Assembly (NCBI RefSeq): GCF_006968745.1
Contig: NZ_CP030120.1
Span: 1 to 64,000 of the forward strand
Direction of reading: 5' to 3'
Source: Brasilonema sennae CENA114
Lineage (GTDB): Bacteria > Cyanobacteriota > Cyanobacteriia > Cyanobacteriales > Nostocaceae
DNA: 64,000 bases
How positions within the stretch are numbered: the stretch's first letter is position 1; every line of letters starts with the position of its first letter. This document shows, piece by piece, positions 41,466-50,534 of the stretch. The notes beneath the pieces were generated by a model, which was not told the origin of the DNA, did no database searches, and saw only the letters and a program-made list of their open reading frames with translations. The translations under genes and the position numbers were made by a program.

Positions 41466-42461
41466 ATGAAAGTAAAAATTTTTAATTTGGTAAAAAATGT
41501 TCAAGTCAGCTTGCTAGACTTTGATGAAATATTAGCTCATAAAGACAGATGCCTACTAGGCCGTTCTCCCGACTGCGACATAGTTTTGGATAGTCCTGAT
41601 ATCAGTCGAGTACATGGTAATTTTTTTCGGCAGAATGGAGAAATTTATTATACTGACATTGGTAGCAAAAATGGCTCCAAAGTTAACGATAAGATTACAG
41701 AATTGAATCAAAATTATCTTTTAAACTCTGGAGATGTTATTGAGGCTGGCGAATTTGTCATTACAATTGCAGAAAGCGTTGAAGTTCCTGAAGATGTCAC
41801 AATTGTTAAAGCTCTGGATGTAACCGTAATTTCACCTAAGCGCATTAATACGGAAGTCCAACCTGCGGAAAATTCTGGTGCTTTAGTTAAAGTGCCAGCG
41901 CCAAATCCTGAAGATAACGATCCAAAATACCAAACCAAGGTATTATTTGTCGCGATTAATCAACGCATCATATCAGAATTGAAAGCAGCAGGAAACTTGA
42001 CACGGGAGACGTATATTAAAACGGTACGTCAAGCTCGTGAAACAGTCGAGAATAAAAAGCTTATAGATCCAGAGGAACTCGAAAAAGAAGCACAGAAGTA
42101 CTGGCAATCACTGTCAAAAGGAACTTCAACTCTCGGTAGTCGTTTGGGATCTGCTACTGTTAAGGGAGCTACAAATCTGGGAACTCGTCTGGGATCTGCT
42201 GCTAAAGCTGCTTTTAGTGCTGCTTGGAAAGAAATGACTGCTCCTAAATCTAATTTTGAAAAAGAACCCAGTCAGTCTCAGGCAATAAGTCATCCACCAG
42301 AAGCAATTATCTCTGAGGAAAATCCCATACAACCTTCTAATCCTGAGTTAAACCAGCCTACTACGGAAACTAATCTACATCCCACTCGTTCTGAAGATAC
42401 TACTGATCTAAATTTGGAAAATCAGGTGAAAGATAAGCTTCCTGAAGAGTGCTCAAACTGA
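41466..42461 (+). CDS. FHA-domain protein with helical C-terminus
   Basis: 331 residues. N-terminal FHA domain (~25-100): LLGRSPDCDIVLDSPDISRV, HGNFFRQNGEIYYTDIGSKN, GSKVN. Residues ~155-215 form a helical segment (KVLFVAINQRIISELKAAGN) seen in some cyanobacterial FHA proteins; residues ~218-260 hold two similar GTSTLGSRLGSATVKGATNL/LGTRLGSAAKAAFS repeats with amphipathic character, followed by an acidic Pro/Asn/Glu tail. It sits between two injection-system genes and can read kinase output from 37565-39463. A terminator follows. Confidence 0.88.
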   Translation: MKVKIFNLVKNVQVSLLDFDEILAHKDRCLLGRSPDCDIVLDSPDISRVHGNFFRQNGEIYYTDIGSKNGSKVNDKITELNQNYLLNSGDVIEAGEFVITIAESVEVPEDVTIVKALDVTVISPKRINTEVQPAENSGALVKVPAPNPEDNDPKYQTKVLFVAINQRIISELKAAGNLTRETYIKTVRQARETVENKKLIDPEELEKEAQKYWQSLSKGTSTLGSRLGSATVKGATNLGTRLGSAAKAAFSAAWKEMTAPKSNFEKEPSQSQAISHPPEAIISEENPIQPSNPELNQPTTETNLHPTRSEDTTDLNLENQVKDKLPEECSN

Positions 42462-42490
42462 TAACGGTAAAAGTAAAAAGTTAAAAGTCA

Positions 42491-42533
42491 AAAACCGAGT
42501 TTCTTTATTTTTTGTTGAGAAACTCGGTTTTTT
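42491..42533 (+). terminator. Rho-independent terminator after the FHA gene
   Basis: AAAACCGAGTTTCT and AGAAACTCGGTTTT form a 14-bp stem followed by a T-run (TTTTTT). It lies 30 bp after the stop. Confidence 0.9.
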
Positions 42534-42562
42534 CGGTCTTGTTGAGAATAGTGCAATATCTG

Positions 42563-42655
42563 TAGGACTTACGCAAACAATAGCTAAAACCCTTATTTTC
42601 ACGTAGGGGCAATTCATGAATTGCCCCTACAGCGTTTACTTTTGCGTAAGTCCTA
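42563..42655. mobile_element. MITE-like palindromic element
   Basis: Perfect 15-bp terminal inverted repeats TAGGACTTACGCAAA (42563-42577; complement 42641-42655) enclose a perfect 28-bp palindrome (42603-42630, arms GTAGGGGCAATTCA). The 93-bp size, the TA ends and the structure fit a non-autonomous IS630/mariner-type element. Confidence 0.85.
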
Positions 42656-42695
42656 ATCTGTTCTTTGAATGCAGGCTTGTCTCACTAAAAAAATA

Positions 42696-42869
42696 TCAAT
42701 TGTGTTTGTCTTCCTCGTATGGCTTGGGTTTTTGTCGTTCAAACTGCTGATTAACAGTGTCTCTCACTTTTTGCTCAGCAGCGTTCGTTGCATCATAAGT
42801 TACACGATTGATAATACTACTAAACAAGTTTCCAAAGAATCTTGTAATTTCTTGGATAATGTCTTGCAT
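42696..42869 (-). CDS. Small hypothetical helical protein
   Basis: 57 residues from ATG 42869 (AGGATAT ~10 bp upstream; an upstream frame start at 42893 is less likely). An amphipathic N-terminal helix (MQDIIQEITRFFGNLFSSII) is followed by a charged helix and a Lys/Glu/Pro tail. It is antisense to the neighbouring genes. No family recognised. Confidence 0.4.
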   Translation of the reverse strand: MQDIIQEITRFFGNLFSSIINRVTYDATNAAEQKVRDTVNQQFERQKPKPYEEDKHN

Positions 42870-43161
42870 AATTTTATATCCTAAAATTGTCACTTAAATT
42901 CTTAACTTTACCGTTCTACAATGAAGGTAGCATGGCTTAAATGTAGGAGACTATTAATCAAAGGTCGAGTCAATTAACAGTTAAACGTTAGCAAATAAGA
43001 ATGCTTATATTAAACTTCTAAACTTTAGTCAATTTTTACTACCGCTCCTCAAGGATTAGTATTAGGAAATTGATTGCCTTTGCTTGCTGCTTTCAAGATG
43101 AATTGCACACCCACTACTCCTTGGTACAAAATTAATGATGACTATCTACACACTTTTGTCT

Positions 43162-43282
43162 GGAACTTACTTATTACAGATGCACAGATGCAAGTAGATG
43201 GAGCAGAAAGCCTCCTCCAAACCAATCAAGATGAGCAGTATTAGTTAATACAATTAATTACATGGGTAATCAGTGGTACGAC
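43162..43282. repeat. Duplicated DUF4255/AAA gene junction, copy 2
   Basis: Contains a decayed copy of the DUF4255 gene end (reading QVDGAESLLQTNQ in one frame) followed by the true start of the AAA gene. ~85% match to 40820-40932 by eye. Confidence 0.85.
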
Positions 43283-45241
43283 GCAAACCAACAGTATTTA
43301 TCTGCATCTATAGCCTTGATAAGGCATTTATTAGAGCAGTACTCCGTGAATTCGCTTAACCCTGCTGATAAATTAAGTAATAATGATAAATATGAGCAAG
43401 CTTTACAAAAAGCTGCTGAGGCAATGCCCGCCCCATCGGCGTTAGAAAGAATTTGTCAGATTTTTGATCTCTCAGCCTTTGAACGCGATGTACTTCTATT
43501 ATGTGCGGCAATGGAGTTGAGTAATGACTTTGCTAGTGTATGTAGTGCAGCTCAACCAGAAGGGCAAAAAGCTTATCCTACGTTAGGTCTAGCCTTAGCG
43601 GCTTTACCAAACCCGCATTGGGATGCGATCGCCCCATATGCGCCTTTGCGTCGTTGGCGTTTGATTCAAATAGGAGAAGGTCATGCACTGACTCTGTGTC
43701 CGCTACGAATTGACGAAAGAATTTTACACTATTTAGTTGGAATACAATATCTTGACGAACGGTTGTCTGGCATGATAGAGCCGTTGCAATCTAGCAATGA
43801 TTTAGTGCCGTCACATCAAACTGTGGCAGAGAAAGCAGCAGCCGTTTTGTTGCACACTCCTACCACGGGAGAATTGCCAAGCATCCAATTTTATGGTATA
43901 GAATATGCAAATAAACGTGATATTGCAGTCACGGTGTGTGAGATGTTGGGTTTGCAGCTAAACACAATTTCTGCACAGGTGGTTCCGGTGATACCAAATG
44001 AATTAGATAATTTTATTCGTTTGTGGAATCGGGAGATACTTTTAAATGCGAGTGCTTTGCTGATAAACTGCGATGAATTAGATACAAGTGACGTGGCTCG
44101 TCTGAGGGCGATCGCACATTTAATTGAGCGTTTGAACGGTGTCTTAATGATTACCAGTCGAGAAAGAATGACCGTAAAACAACGCCCAACTGTTAGCTTT
44201 GATATTCACAAACCAACCTTAGAGGAGCAAGGTGCAGTGTGGCGAGAGGCACTCAGTGATTTGGTTCCTCAATTAAACGGTTCGGTCAACACTTTGGTGA
44301 ATCAGTTCAACTTGAACACCGTTAGCATTCAAGCAGCTTGTGCGGAAGTCGCAGGACACTTAAGCCAAAAACCGGAAAACGATATTAATAATATTTTATG
44401 GGATGTTTGCCGAATACAAGCACGCCCGCGTTTAGATGAACTCGCCCAGAGAATTGAACCAGCGGCTGGTTGGGAAGACTTAGTGCTACCGCCGTTGCAG
44501 AAACAGATATTGCATGAAGTAGCAGCCCATGTACGCCAACGAAGCACTGTATATGAATCGTGGGGATTTGGTGGCAAAAGTGCGCGGGGATTAGGTATTA
44601 CCGCCCTTTTTGCAGGTGCTAGCGGTACAGGTAAAACTTTAGCGGCGGAAGTTTTAGCAAATGAGTTGCGTCTCGATCTTTATCGTATTGACTTATCTTC
44701 AGTCATTAGTAAGTATATTGGTGAGACAGAGAAGAATTTGCGGCAAGTCTTTGATACCGCAGAAGAAGGCGGGGTTATTTTATTATTTGATGAAGCTGAT
44801 GCGTTATTTGGCAAGCGCAGTGAAGTCAAAGACAGTCGCGATCGCCATGCCAATATTGAAGTCAGTTACCTATTGCAACGCATGGAAGCTTACCCCGGCT
44901 TGGCAGTTTTGACAACTAATCTTAAGAGTTCGATAGATACAGCATTTCTCCGCCGGATTCGCTTTGTCCTTCAGTTTCCTTTCCCAGACGCTATTCAACG
45001 GGCTGAAATTTGGCGGCGGGTTTTCCCAACGAGTACTCCCACACAAGGGTTAGACGCGATGAAGTTGGCAAAGCTGAATGTTGCAGGGGGTAACATCCGC
45101 AATATTGCTCTCAACGCGGCTTTTCTCGCTGCTGATGCTAGAGAATCTGTGCAGATGAAACACTTGCTACGTGCAGCCCAAAGTGAGTATTCCAAATTGG
45201 AGAAACCTTTGACTGATGCAGAAGTTGGTAGTTGGACTTGA
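43262..45241 (+). CDS. AAA+ ATPase of the contractile injection system (Pvc15/Afp15-like)
   Basis: 659 residues. The N-terminal ~400 residues carry a winged-helix-like start and a degenerate ATPase-like half (FDLSAFERDVLLLCAAMELS; LLINCDELDTSDVARL). The C-terminal AAA+ domain has Walker A GASGTGKTLAAEVL (~457), Walker B ILLFDEADALFGKRSEV (~510), sensor 1 VLTTNLKSSIDTAFLRRIRF with an Arg finger. This two-part ATPase is a hallmark of eCIS loci, where it acts in assembly. Its expected neighbour, DUF4255, is 2.3 kb away because of the insertion bounded by the duplicated junction. Ribosome site is weak. Confidence 0.93.
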   Translation: MGNQWYDANQQYLSASIALIRHLLEQYSVNSLNPADKLSNNDKYEQALQKAAEAMPAPSALERICQIFDLSAFERDVLLLCAAMELSNDFASVCSAAQPEGQKAYPTLGLALAALPNPHWDAIAPYAPLRRWRLIQIGEGHALTLCPLRIDERILHYLVGIQYLDERLSGMIEPLQSSNDLVPSHQTVAEKAAAVLLHTPTTGELPSIQFYGIEYANKRDIAVTVCEMLGLQLNTISAQVVPVIPNELDNFIRLWNREILLNASALLINCDELDTSDVARLRAIAHLIERLNGVLMITSRERMTVKQRPTVSFDIHKPTLEEQGAVWREALSDLVPQLNGSVNTLVNQFNLNTVSIQAACAEVAGHLSQKPENDINNILWDVCRIQARPRLDELAQRIEPAAGWEDLVLPPLQKQILHEVAAHVRQRSTVYESWGFGGKSARGLGITALFAGASGTGKTLAAEVLANELRLDLYRIDLSSVISKYIGETEKNLRQVFDTAEEGGVILLFDEADALFGKRSEVKDSRDRHANIEVSYLLQRMEAYPGLAVLTTNLKSSIDTAFLRRIRFVLQFPFPDAIQRAEIWRRVFPTSTPTQGLDAMKLAKLNVAGGNIRNIALNAAFLAADARESVQMKHLLRAAQSEYSKLEKPLTDAEVGSWT

Positions 45242-45671
45242 TCTAAAGTTTAGACTATTGTCGATAATGGTGGCAGATTCAAAGACTATATAATACGAAG
45301 TTGCGAAACATAATATTTTTATAGTTAAACCTGTAAATAATGGGACGATGCGCCATCTCCCGTAAGCCTCCGACGTTCAAGTCCCTTTTGCTCTCGAATG
45401 GATGATTGGGTGATTTTGGCAGCTACGCGATGGAAGTTGCGGAGGGCGATTCGGGCTGTGAATGAGGTGATGTCCGAGGTTGTTGGTGGAGCAGCACCCG
45501 GACAAAACCTTTTCCTTTTTTCGCTTTTTTCTTGCTTCTTTTCCTGGTTTTTTCGGTCGCTACACTTGTTTTTTTCGTCCTGTTTTTTTCTTCTTTTTAT
45601 ACCCTTCTCGTGGTCTGCTTTTTGCCTTCTGTCTTCCCTCGCACGCCCTCTTTTTCCTTTCTTTTTTCCTC
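45242..45671. other. Gene-free stretch with a dispersed repeat and a strand-biased T-rich tract
   Basis: 45458-45513 (GTGAATGAGGTGATGTCC through GACAAAACCTTT) recurs at 52387-52441 upstream of another DUF4157 gene. From ~45510 to 45665 the plus strand is almost purely T and C. Open frames here on the plus strand are low-complexity and not convincing. Confidence 0.6.
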
Positions 45672-48338
45672 TTATATTTTATCCGGGTGCCTTAGCATCA
45701 CCGCTCTTACTTCTTGCTTTGTTGGCTGAAGTCCCGTATTTAGCAGCAGGTAGAATAGGTCCTTGCCATACGCCCCTGGATAGTGGTATGCGAGGTTCTG
45801 GGAATTCCACAAGGCTAGTACTTCTTCATAATTGTGTCCCACCGCTAAGCCTCTAGTTTTCAGTTGTTGTGCGCCGAGATTCCCGTGATCCGTTAGCACA
45901 TGGAGTGATAACGGTCCTTTGTTTTTTTCCCTTTTTCTTCTCTCTATCGCTTCTCGGATCATGTCGTACCTCACACTTTGGATCGCCTGTTCTATTGTCA
46001 TATCTGTGTAGCTGTTCGCCCAGCCAGAAGGTTGTAACTGCCGATCTTGATATATGCCTGGGTGTTCTAGTCCCGGTGATATCGTTATGATTTTTCCGTC
46101 CCCCTTTCCTTGTTCTATTGCTTTTATCGTACCAGTCAGATGCAGACCTATCCTCCATTCGCGTATCCCGTATTCTTTTCCCGCGCTGCCTCCAGCTCCA
46201 AAGGTCACTTGAGATAAATAGGTTTTTTTGCTCGCATCCTTTTTGATGCTAAAGGGGACTGCTGTATTATTAAACATGGCTATATCGTAGAAGCCGCTAT
46301 TAACAGTATTTTTTAAAAATTGACTCACAACTTTGTTCGTTGGTTGCCAATGGTTTTTTGCCACCTTCACATCTTGGTCGCCCATCTGTGGTGCTTTCAT
46401 TTCTATTTCTATTCTCAACCGGTTTTTTTTATCAAAATATTCATTTTCACCTCTCAACTGCTGTTCTCGTAGCGCTTGGAATTGTAGCGCATTGGGACCT
46501 CCCAAACTGTTGATAAAAAAATTTATCTGATGTAACCACTGTTCGAGTGTCAAAAACCGCTCAGGTATTTGATCGCTATAAAGCATGGCTATGTCGCTTA
46601 TAAAATCAGGTGGCAAGTTAATCTCCTGCAATCCAATCCCCTGCACATCTTCCGTGTGCGTGACATAAGGGATCATGTCCCTCGTATTTCTTACATCACA
46701 TTCTATTCCTGATAAAAATGTTGTGGGGCAAGACCATGCTCTGAGAAACTTATCGGTACTTTGGCTGCTATTTTCGTTCTGATGGTAGTAAAGGGTGTTG
46801 AACTCCCTGCGGTCCATTTTCTCTCCCATCTTGTCGAATGTTGCTCCGTCTCCTCTATGTGCAATTACCTTCAGTTTTTGATCTTCTTCGAGTGCTTTCC
46901 ATTGTCTTGTGTAGTTGGCCCACCAGTCTTTGACTTCCTGTACGTCTTTTGGGTAGATAACATTAAGCGCTAACCCTATCAATCTGTTTAATTCCACGCC
47001 TGTGGGGTGAAGTTCGGGTGGCAACGCTTTCTCCATAGGTATGGATCGAATGTTTGGTGGTTTTTTGGTTTTTATAAATTGGTCGAGTATTTGGGCTGCC
47101 CTTATCCCATTGGGATCACGGGGGAATTTCTTCTTAATTAGCCCTGATATCCTATTTACTTTTCTTACATTCTTTTCTTTTAATCTTTCGGATAGTTTTA
47201 TTCCCTCGAATCCTACCCACAATTCAGGGTTTTCGCTGTACCACAATTCAGGGTTTTCACTGACTTTTTTGTGCAGTTCTGTTTCCGTTATTTCGTCATT
47301 TTTTCCCCTTTTCTGGACAAGGGTGTTTGTTGAGTGTGTTCTAAGTTGGATTGATTTATTTAACTGGTCGGACTTGGCATCGGTGTGCACTTTCACACCA
47401 CTTGTATCTGCCCCAAACGCAGACTCCGCCAAGGTGACGGCGGTTGGGGGTGATTTCTCAGTTACCTGAGATTGCGATCGCTGTACTGCACTCCCATTCT
47501 GCTGCGCTACATGAGCCACCTCATGAAAAATCAATTTCTGCCCCTCTCGACTCGCTGGATTATATTCTCCCTTGCCAAAGAATACATCCTGCCTCGTCGT
47601 AAACGCTCGCGCCTGTATCGCCCGACTCAACTGGTCAGCTTTAGTATCTGTATGAACTTTCACTCTACTGAAATCAGCCCCCAAAAACTGCTCCATCGGT
47701 TTTCTGACATTATCAGCTAGTGGCTGTCCACCACCCCTTGCTTGGTTGATGGCAGTTTCTAAGCCCGCTGTAGCAGTCATTTCACCTTCCGCAGCTTTTA
47801 GCTGTAACATTGGCTTCATTTGAAGGTCTTTCTCTTCTTCAGAAATTTCCTCTCGCTGCACATTTTGACCTGCCTGCCCAGATACAGGTGCATTAATCTG
47901 TTTGACAATTTGTGCTGCTACTCGGTCTGCCTCCTGTTCGTACTTATCTCCCGGCTCTCCAATCGTAAGTTTCGTTTGAACCGCAAGCTTTGATGGTACA
48001 TCAGGACGACTTATGGGGATATTGGCAAAGTTGCTACCATTGCTCGATGCGTGTTGGAGTCTCCTATGCAACAAGCCACTCATTTTCGCCTGCAAGACTG
48101 TGAGTCGTTCCTGTCCCTCTGGCGTTATAGTGCGATACTTCGCGTGAAGCTTTAATTTCGTCGCCTCAACTTGGTGCTGTTGAAATTCTTGATTCTCTGT
48201 TTCCCTTTGCGAGAGAGGCTTATCAGATTGCGGTTGAGCTTGGGCAATAAAAGGGCGCGACTGGAACTGACTTCTTACTGGGTTTGAAGCGAACGAGTCA
48301 GCTTTTTTGTGTTTGTGGATGTGCAACCGTTTGTTCAT
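45672..48338 (-). CDS. DUF4157 effector candidate with GDPD-like phosphodiesterase domain
   Basis: 888 residues from ATG 48338 (GAGGT ~6 bp upstream; a TTG two codons earlier is unlikely since paralogues start MNKR). N-terminus ~1-290 is shared with two neighbours; DUF4157 holds HEVAH at ~272. A partial second DUF4157 copy (ADTSGVKVHTDAKSDQLNKS) follows. Residues ~488-800 resemble glycerophosphodiester phosphodiesterases: AHRGDG (His ~494), GIECDVRNTRD (Glu ~546, Asp ~548), YVTHTEDV (His ~561) and RLRIEIEMKAP, matching the catalytic H, E-x-D, H order. DUF4157 proteins are typical eCIS cargo; this one would cleave phosphodiester head groups. Substrate unproven. Confidence 0.85.
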   Translation of the reverse strand: MNKRLHIHKHKKADSFASNPVRSQFQSRPFIAQAQPQSDKPLSQRETENQEFQQHQVEATKLKLHAKYRTITPEGQERLTVLQAKMSGLLHRRLQHASSNGSNFANIPISRPDVPSKLAVQTKLTIGEPGDKYEQEADRVAAQIVKQINAPVSGQAGQNVQREEISEEEKDLQMKPMLQLKAAEGEMTATAGLETAINQARGGGQPLADNVRKPMEQFLGADFSRVKVHTDTKADQLSRAIQARAFTTRQDVFFGKGEYNPASREGQKLIFHEVAHVAQQNGSAVQRSQSQVTEKSPPTAVTLAESAFGADTSGVKVHTDAKSDQLNKSIQLRTHSTNTLVQKRGKNDEITETELHKKVSENPELWYSENPELWVGFEGIKLSERLKEKNVRKVNRISGLIKKKFPRDPNGIRAAQILDQFIKTKKPPNIRSIPMEKALPPELHPTGVELNRLIGLALNVIYPKDVQEVKDWWANYTRQWKALEEDQKLKVIAHRGDGATFDKMGEKMDRREFNTLYYHQNENSSQSTDKFLRAWSCPTTFLSGIECDVRNTRDMIPYVTHTEDVQGIGLQEINLPPDFISDIAMLYSDQIPERFLTLEQWLHQINFFINSLGGPNALQFQALREQQLRGENEYFDKKNRLRIEIEMKAPQMGDQDVKVAKNHWQPTNKVVSQFLKNTVNSGFYDIAMFNNTAVPFSIKKDASKKTYLSQVTFGAGGSAGKEYGIREWRIGLHLTGTIKAIEQGKGDGKIITISPGLEHPGIYQDRQLQPSGWANSYTDMTIEQAIQSVRYDMIREAIERRKREKNKGPLSLHVLTDHGNLGAQQLKTRGLAVGHNYEEVLALWNSQNLAYHYPGAYGKDLFYLLLNTGLQPTKQEVRAVMLRHPDKI

Positions 48339-48344
48339 TGCCAA

Positions 48345-48530
48345 CCTCAGAACTTAACTGTGGATGATCTAAACATTATCTCATCCATCATTGCCTGAAT
48401 CCATTAGACATTAGTCGAATATTTGTTGGCGCTGCTTCTTTGCAATCGCACGCGAATCAAACTTCATGCATGGGCGAACGCAAGACTATTAAGACTGTCG
48501 CTACAAGATTAGCGATAAGGGACTTCCAAG
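48345..48530 (-). promoter_or_regulatory. Conserved upstream region of the DUF4157 gene, copy 1
   Basis: Related sequences precede all three DUF4157 genes (also 52200-52400 and 55112-55330). Shared blocks are ATTAGACATTAGTCGAATAT and GCGAATCAAACTTCATGCAT-type segments (plus-strand reading). The unit duplicated with the effector genes therefore includes their promoter region. Confidence 0.6.
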
Positions 48531-48767
48531 GAATAAATTATTCCAAAAAAACTAGCAATAGGATTATTAAAAGAATGATTATCATTATGAAGAATAGAAA
48601 AGAGGTTGCCGAAGGCAACCTCTTTTCTATCTCATCTACGCATAAAAAGTCTGCACACTTATCATTGATTGAAAGTGAAAAAATGTAAACACGGGATAAT
48701 TTTCAGCTGAAAGATTACGGCTATAAAAGTTAAGTCATGCTGGTTTTACCACAACATATAGCGGTTC

Positions 48768-49283
48768 TCAGTTGGGTGCAATATAGTAGCAGCAGTGGGT
48801 GAACCAGCCAATAATGTCTTGTTTGGTGACAGCATTGAAGGCATTTGTAATAGCTTCGTCTAACTCAAGATATGTTCTAGCAGCTTGTGAACGCAAAAAC
48901 TCTTTGACCTTCGACCAACAGTTTTCAATTGGTGAAAAATCAGGAGAATAAGGGGATAAGTATACGAGCTTTGCGCCAACGGCTTCAATAGCTTCTCGGA
49001 TACCTGTGACTTTATGAGAACTGAAGTTATCCATAACCACAGTTGCGCCCGGCCAAAGATTCGGAACTAAAACTTGAGTGATATATGTTTGAAATGCTGA
49101 CGCATTAGTACCACCAGTAAAAGTCATAGCAGCAATGATGCCTTCTGTGGACATTGCTCCAATCATCGTCACATTTTTTCCCCGACCGTCAGGACGCTCG
49201 CCATAAGCACGACTACCTTGAGGCGAACGAGCGAAACGTCTAGTCATCGCAATGTTAACTCCAGCCTCATCGATGAATATCAA
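48768..49283 (-). CDS. IS630 transposase, downstream (DDE) frame
   Basis: 171 residues as an isolated frame. LIFIDEAGVNIAMTRR and VVMDNFSSHKVTGI and SPDFSPIENCWSKVKEFLR give the three acidic residues (D, D, E) of the IS630 catalytic domain. It has no good start of its own: it continues the upstream frame after a shift at the A9 run near 49373-49381 (minus-strand A's). The reconstructed protein reads through KKKTLHASEKYTERVQKLRA into LEDLIFIDEAG. Confidence 0.9.
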   Translation of the reverse strand: MIFIDEAGVNIAMTRRFARSPQGSRAYGERPDGRGKNVTMIGAMSTEGIIAAMTFTGGTNASAFQTYITQVLVPNLWPGATVVMDNFSSHKVTGIREAIEAVGAKLVYLSPYSPDFSPIENCWSKVKEFLRSQAARTYLELDEAITNAFNAVTKQDIIGWFTHCCYYIAPN

Positions 49284-49294
49284 GTCCTCTAAAT

Positions 49295-49723
49295 TTACTG
49301 AACCAATGGTTGTCCAATACTCTGCTCTAAGTTTTTGGACTCGTTCTGTATATTTTTCGCTCGCGTGTAATGTTTTTTTTTCCGTGTTAAATTCAGTTTT
49401 TGGGTGATTCTGCCCATTGTGGAGCGACTAACTTTAACACCTGTCCGCCCTTCTAATCGGTCGCATAACTCCACTAGAATTGCATCATTATCTTCTTCTA
49501 TCAATGCGGCTACCAGTACCATCTGTTCACTACTGAGTTTAGCCGTGTTCCCCCCTCCATGTGGCTTTGGCTCAACTGTTCCAGTGTTTCGATATTGCTT
49601 CAGTAATTTCTGGATAAAAGTTAAACTCACACTAAATCTTTTTGCGAGGTTTCGTTGAGACCCTTCTTGATTTTTATACGCATCAATTACTTTTTTGCGG
49701 AGGTCAGTGGAGTATGCTTTCAT
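49295..49723 (-). CDS. IS630 transposase, upstream (HTH) frame
   Basis: 142 residues. Helix-turn-helix region STDLRKKVIDAYKNQEGSQR and NLAKRFSVSLTFIQKLL then EPKPHGGGN and the second HTH CDRLEGRTGVKVSRSTMGRI, the usual IS630 N-terminus. Real homology ends at the A-run (LTRKKK); the remaining ~30 residues are out-of-frame. Frameshifting at such runs is known in this family, so the element may be active. Confidence 0.9.
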   Translation of the reverse strand: MKAYSTDLRKKVIDAYKNQEGSQRNLAKRFSVSLTFIQKLLKQYRNTGTVEPKPHGGGNTAKLSSEQMVLVAALIEEDNDAILVELCDRLEGRTGVKVSRSTMGRITQKLNLTRKKKHYTRAKNIQNESKNLEQSIGQPLVQ

Positions 49724-49795
49724 CCTAAATGCACTTTGTTATGACTTTGATCATCTTCCCACCTTTTGTATTTCACTCAAGCGGGAACCGCTATA

Positions 49796-50530
49796 TATCA
49801 ATAAACCAATTCCCTAAAATTGGAAAAATTTCATGATGAGAATTGGTTAAGCGTTGAATCTGATTCTCAATCTGAGCTATAGCTTTTTTTGTAAGCTTGA
49901 TTCCAGTTTTATATGTTTTATTTATCAATTTAACAATTATATTTTTCCCATTCCACGTCATACTAGATGCAAAATTTAAAGCTGTTTCTATTTCATCTAG
50001 GATACTACCATTCTAATGATTTTCTAATACTGCCCATGTCCTCTCTATCGGATTATATTTACTATGGTATGGAGGATAGTAAGCTAATCGTATATTTAAT
50101 TTATATTGATTGGCAAACTCTACTATACGTTTCATAAATTGAGTACGTCGAGAGCTATTTTGCGGTCCGCTATCTTGGTTAATTAGTAGTGTTTGAACTA
50201 ACGGAAAGCGATGTCTTTGTTCTAACAAAAATCTTCTAAAACATCAATAATAAAGTCACTCGCAACTTTTGACTCAGTAAAGTACAGAAATAGTTCATCA
50301 AAGTTTGGAAGGAAGATACCGTAAGGAGTGACAGTTGTTTTTGGTTCATAATCATGGTCTGATGCCTTAGCCCCATCCCATCCTTGACAGGTTAAGGATG
50401 CCTAGATACCTTTGTGTTGCACGAACGTTTTTATGTCTCCATCCTTTATGGTATCATAAATTAATGAAAGGAAATTTCGAGCGATTTTAACATTAAATTG
50501 CGATTTCTGAGAAGCGTAGTGAAGAGCCAT
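49796..50530 (-). pseudogene. Degraded ISAzo13-like transposase
   Basis: On the minus strand, in broken frames: QKSQFNVKIARNFLSLIYDT, SDHDYEPKTTVTPYGIFLPN, then (50013-50228) LVQTLLINQDSGPQNSSRRT, YYPPYHSKYNPIERTWAVLE and, after a stop, WNGSILDEIETALNFASSMT and TYKTGIKLTKK. The PPxxSKxNPIE motif and order fit ISAzo13-type DDE transposases. Several stops make it inactive. Its 3' side abuts the IS630 element. Confidence 0.8.
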
Positions 50531-50534
50531 GATT

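Larger units (their letters stand above)
48757..49795 (-). mobile_element. IS630-family insertion sequence
   Basis: ~1.04 kb with TA-type ends: left TATAGCGGTTCTCAGTTGGG, right complement TATAGCGGTTCCCGCTTGAG (16 of 20 match). It carries two transposase frames joined across an A-run. It lies between two DUF4157 genes, against an ISAzo13-like remnant. Confidence 0.88.

Noticed and set aside
45398..45856. Plus-strand ORFs rich in Phe/Leu/Ser
   Set aside because: They translate the T/C-rich tract; the apparent hydrophobicity follows from base composition, and there is no ribosome site.
48440..48688. Plus-strand ORF of 82 codons upstream of the first DUF4157 gene
   Set aside because: It lies in the conserved upstream block, has no ribosome site and is not kept open in the two paralogous regions.
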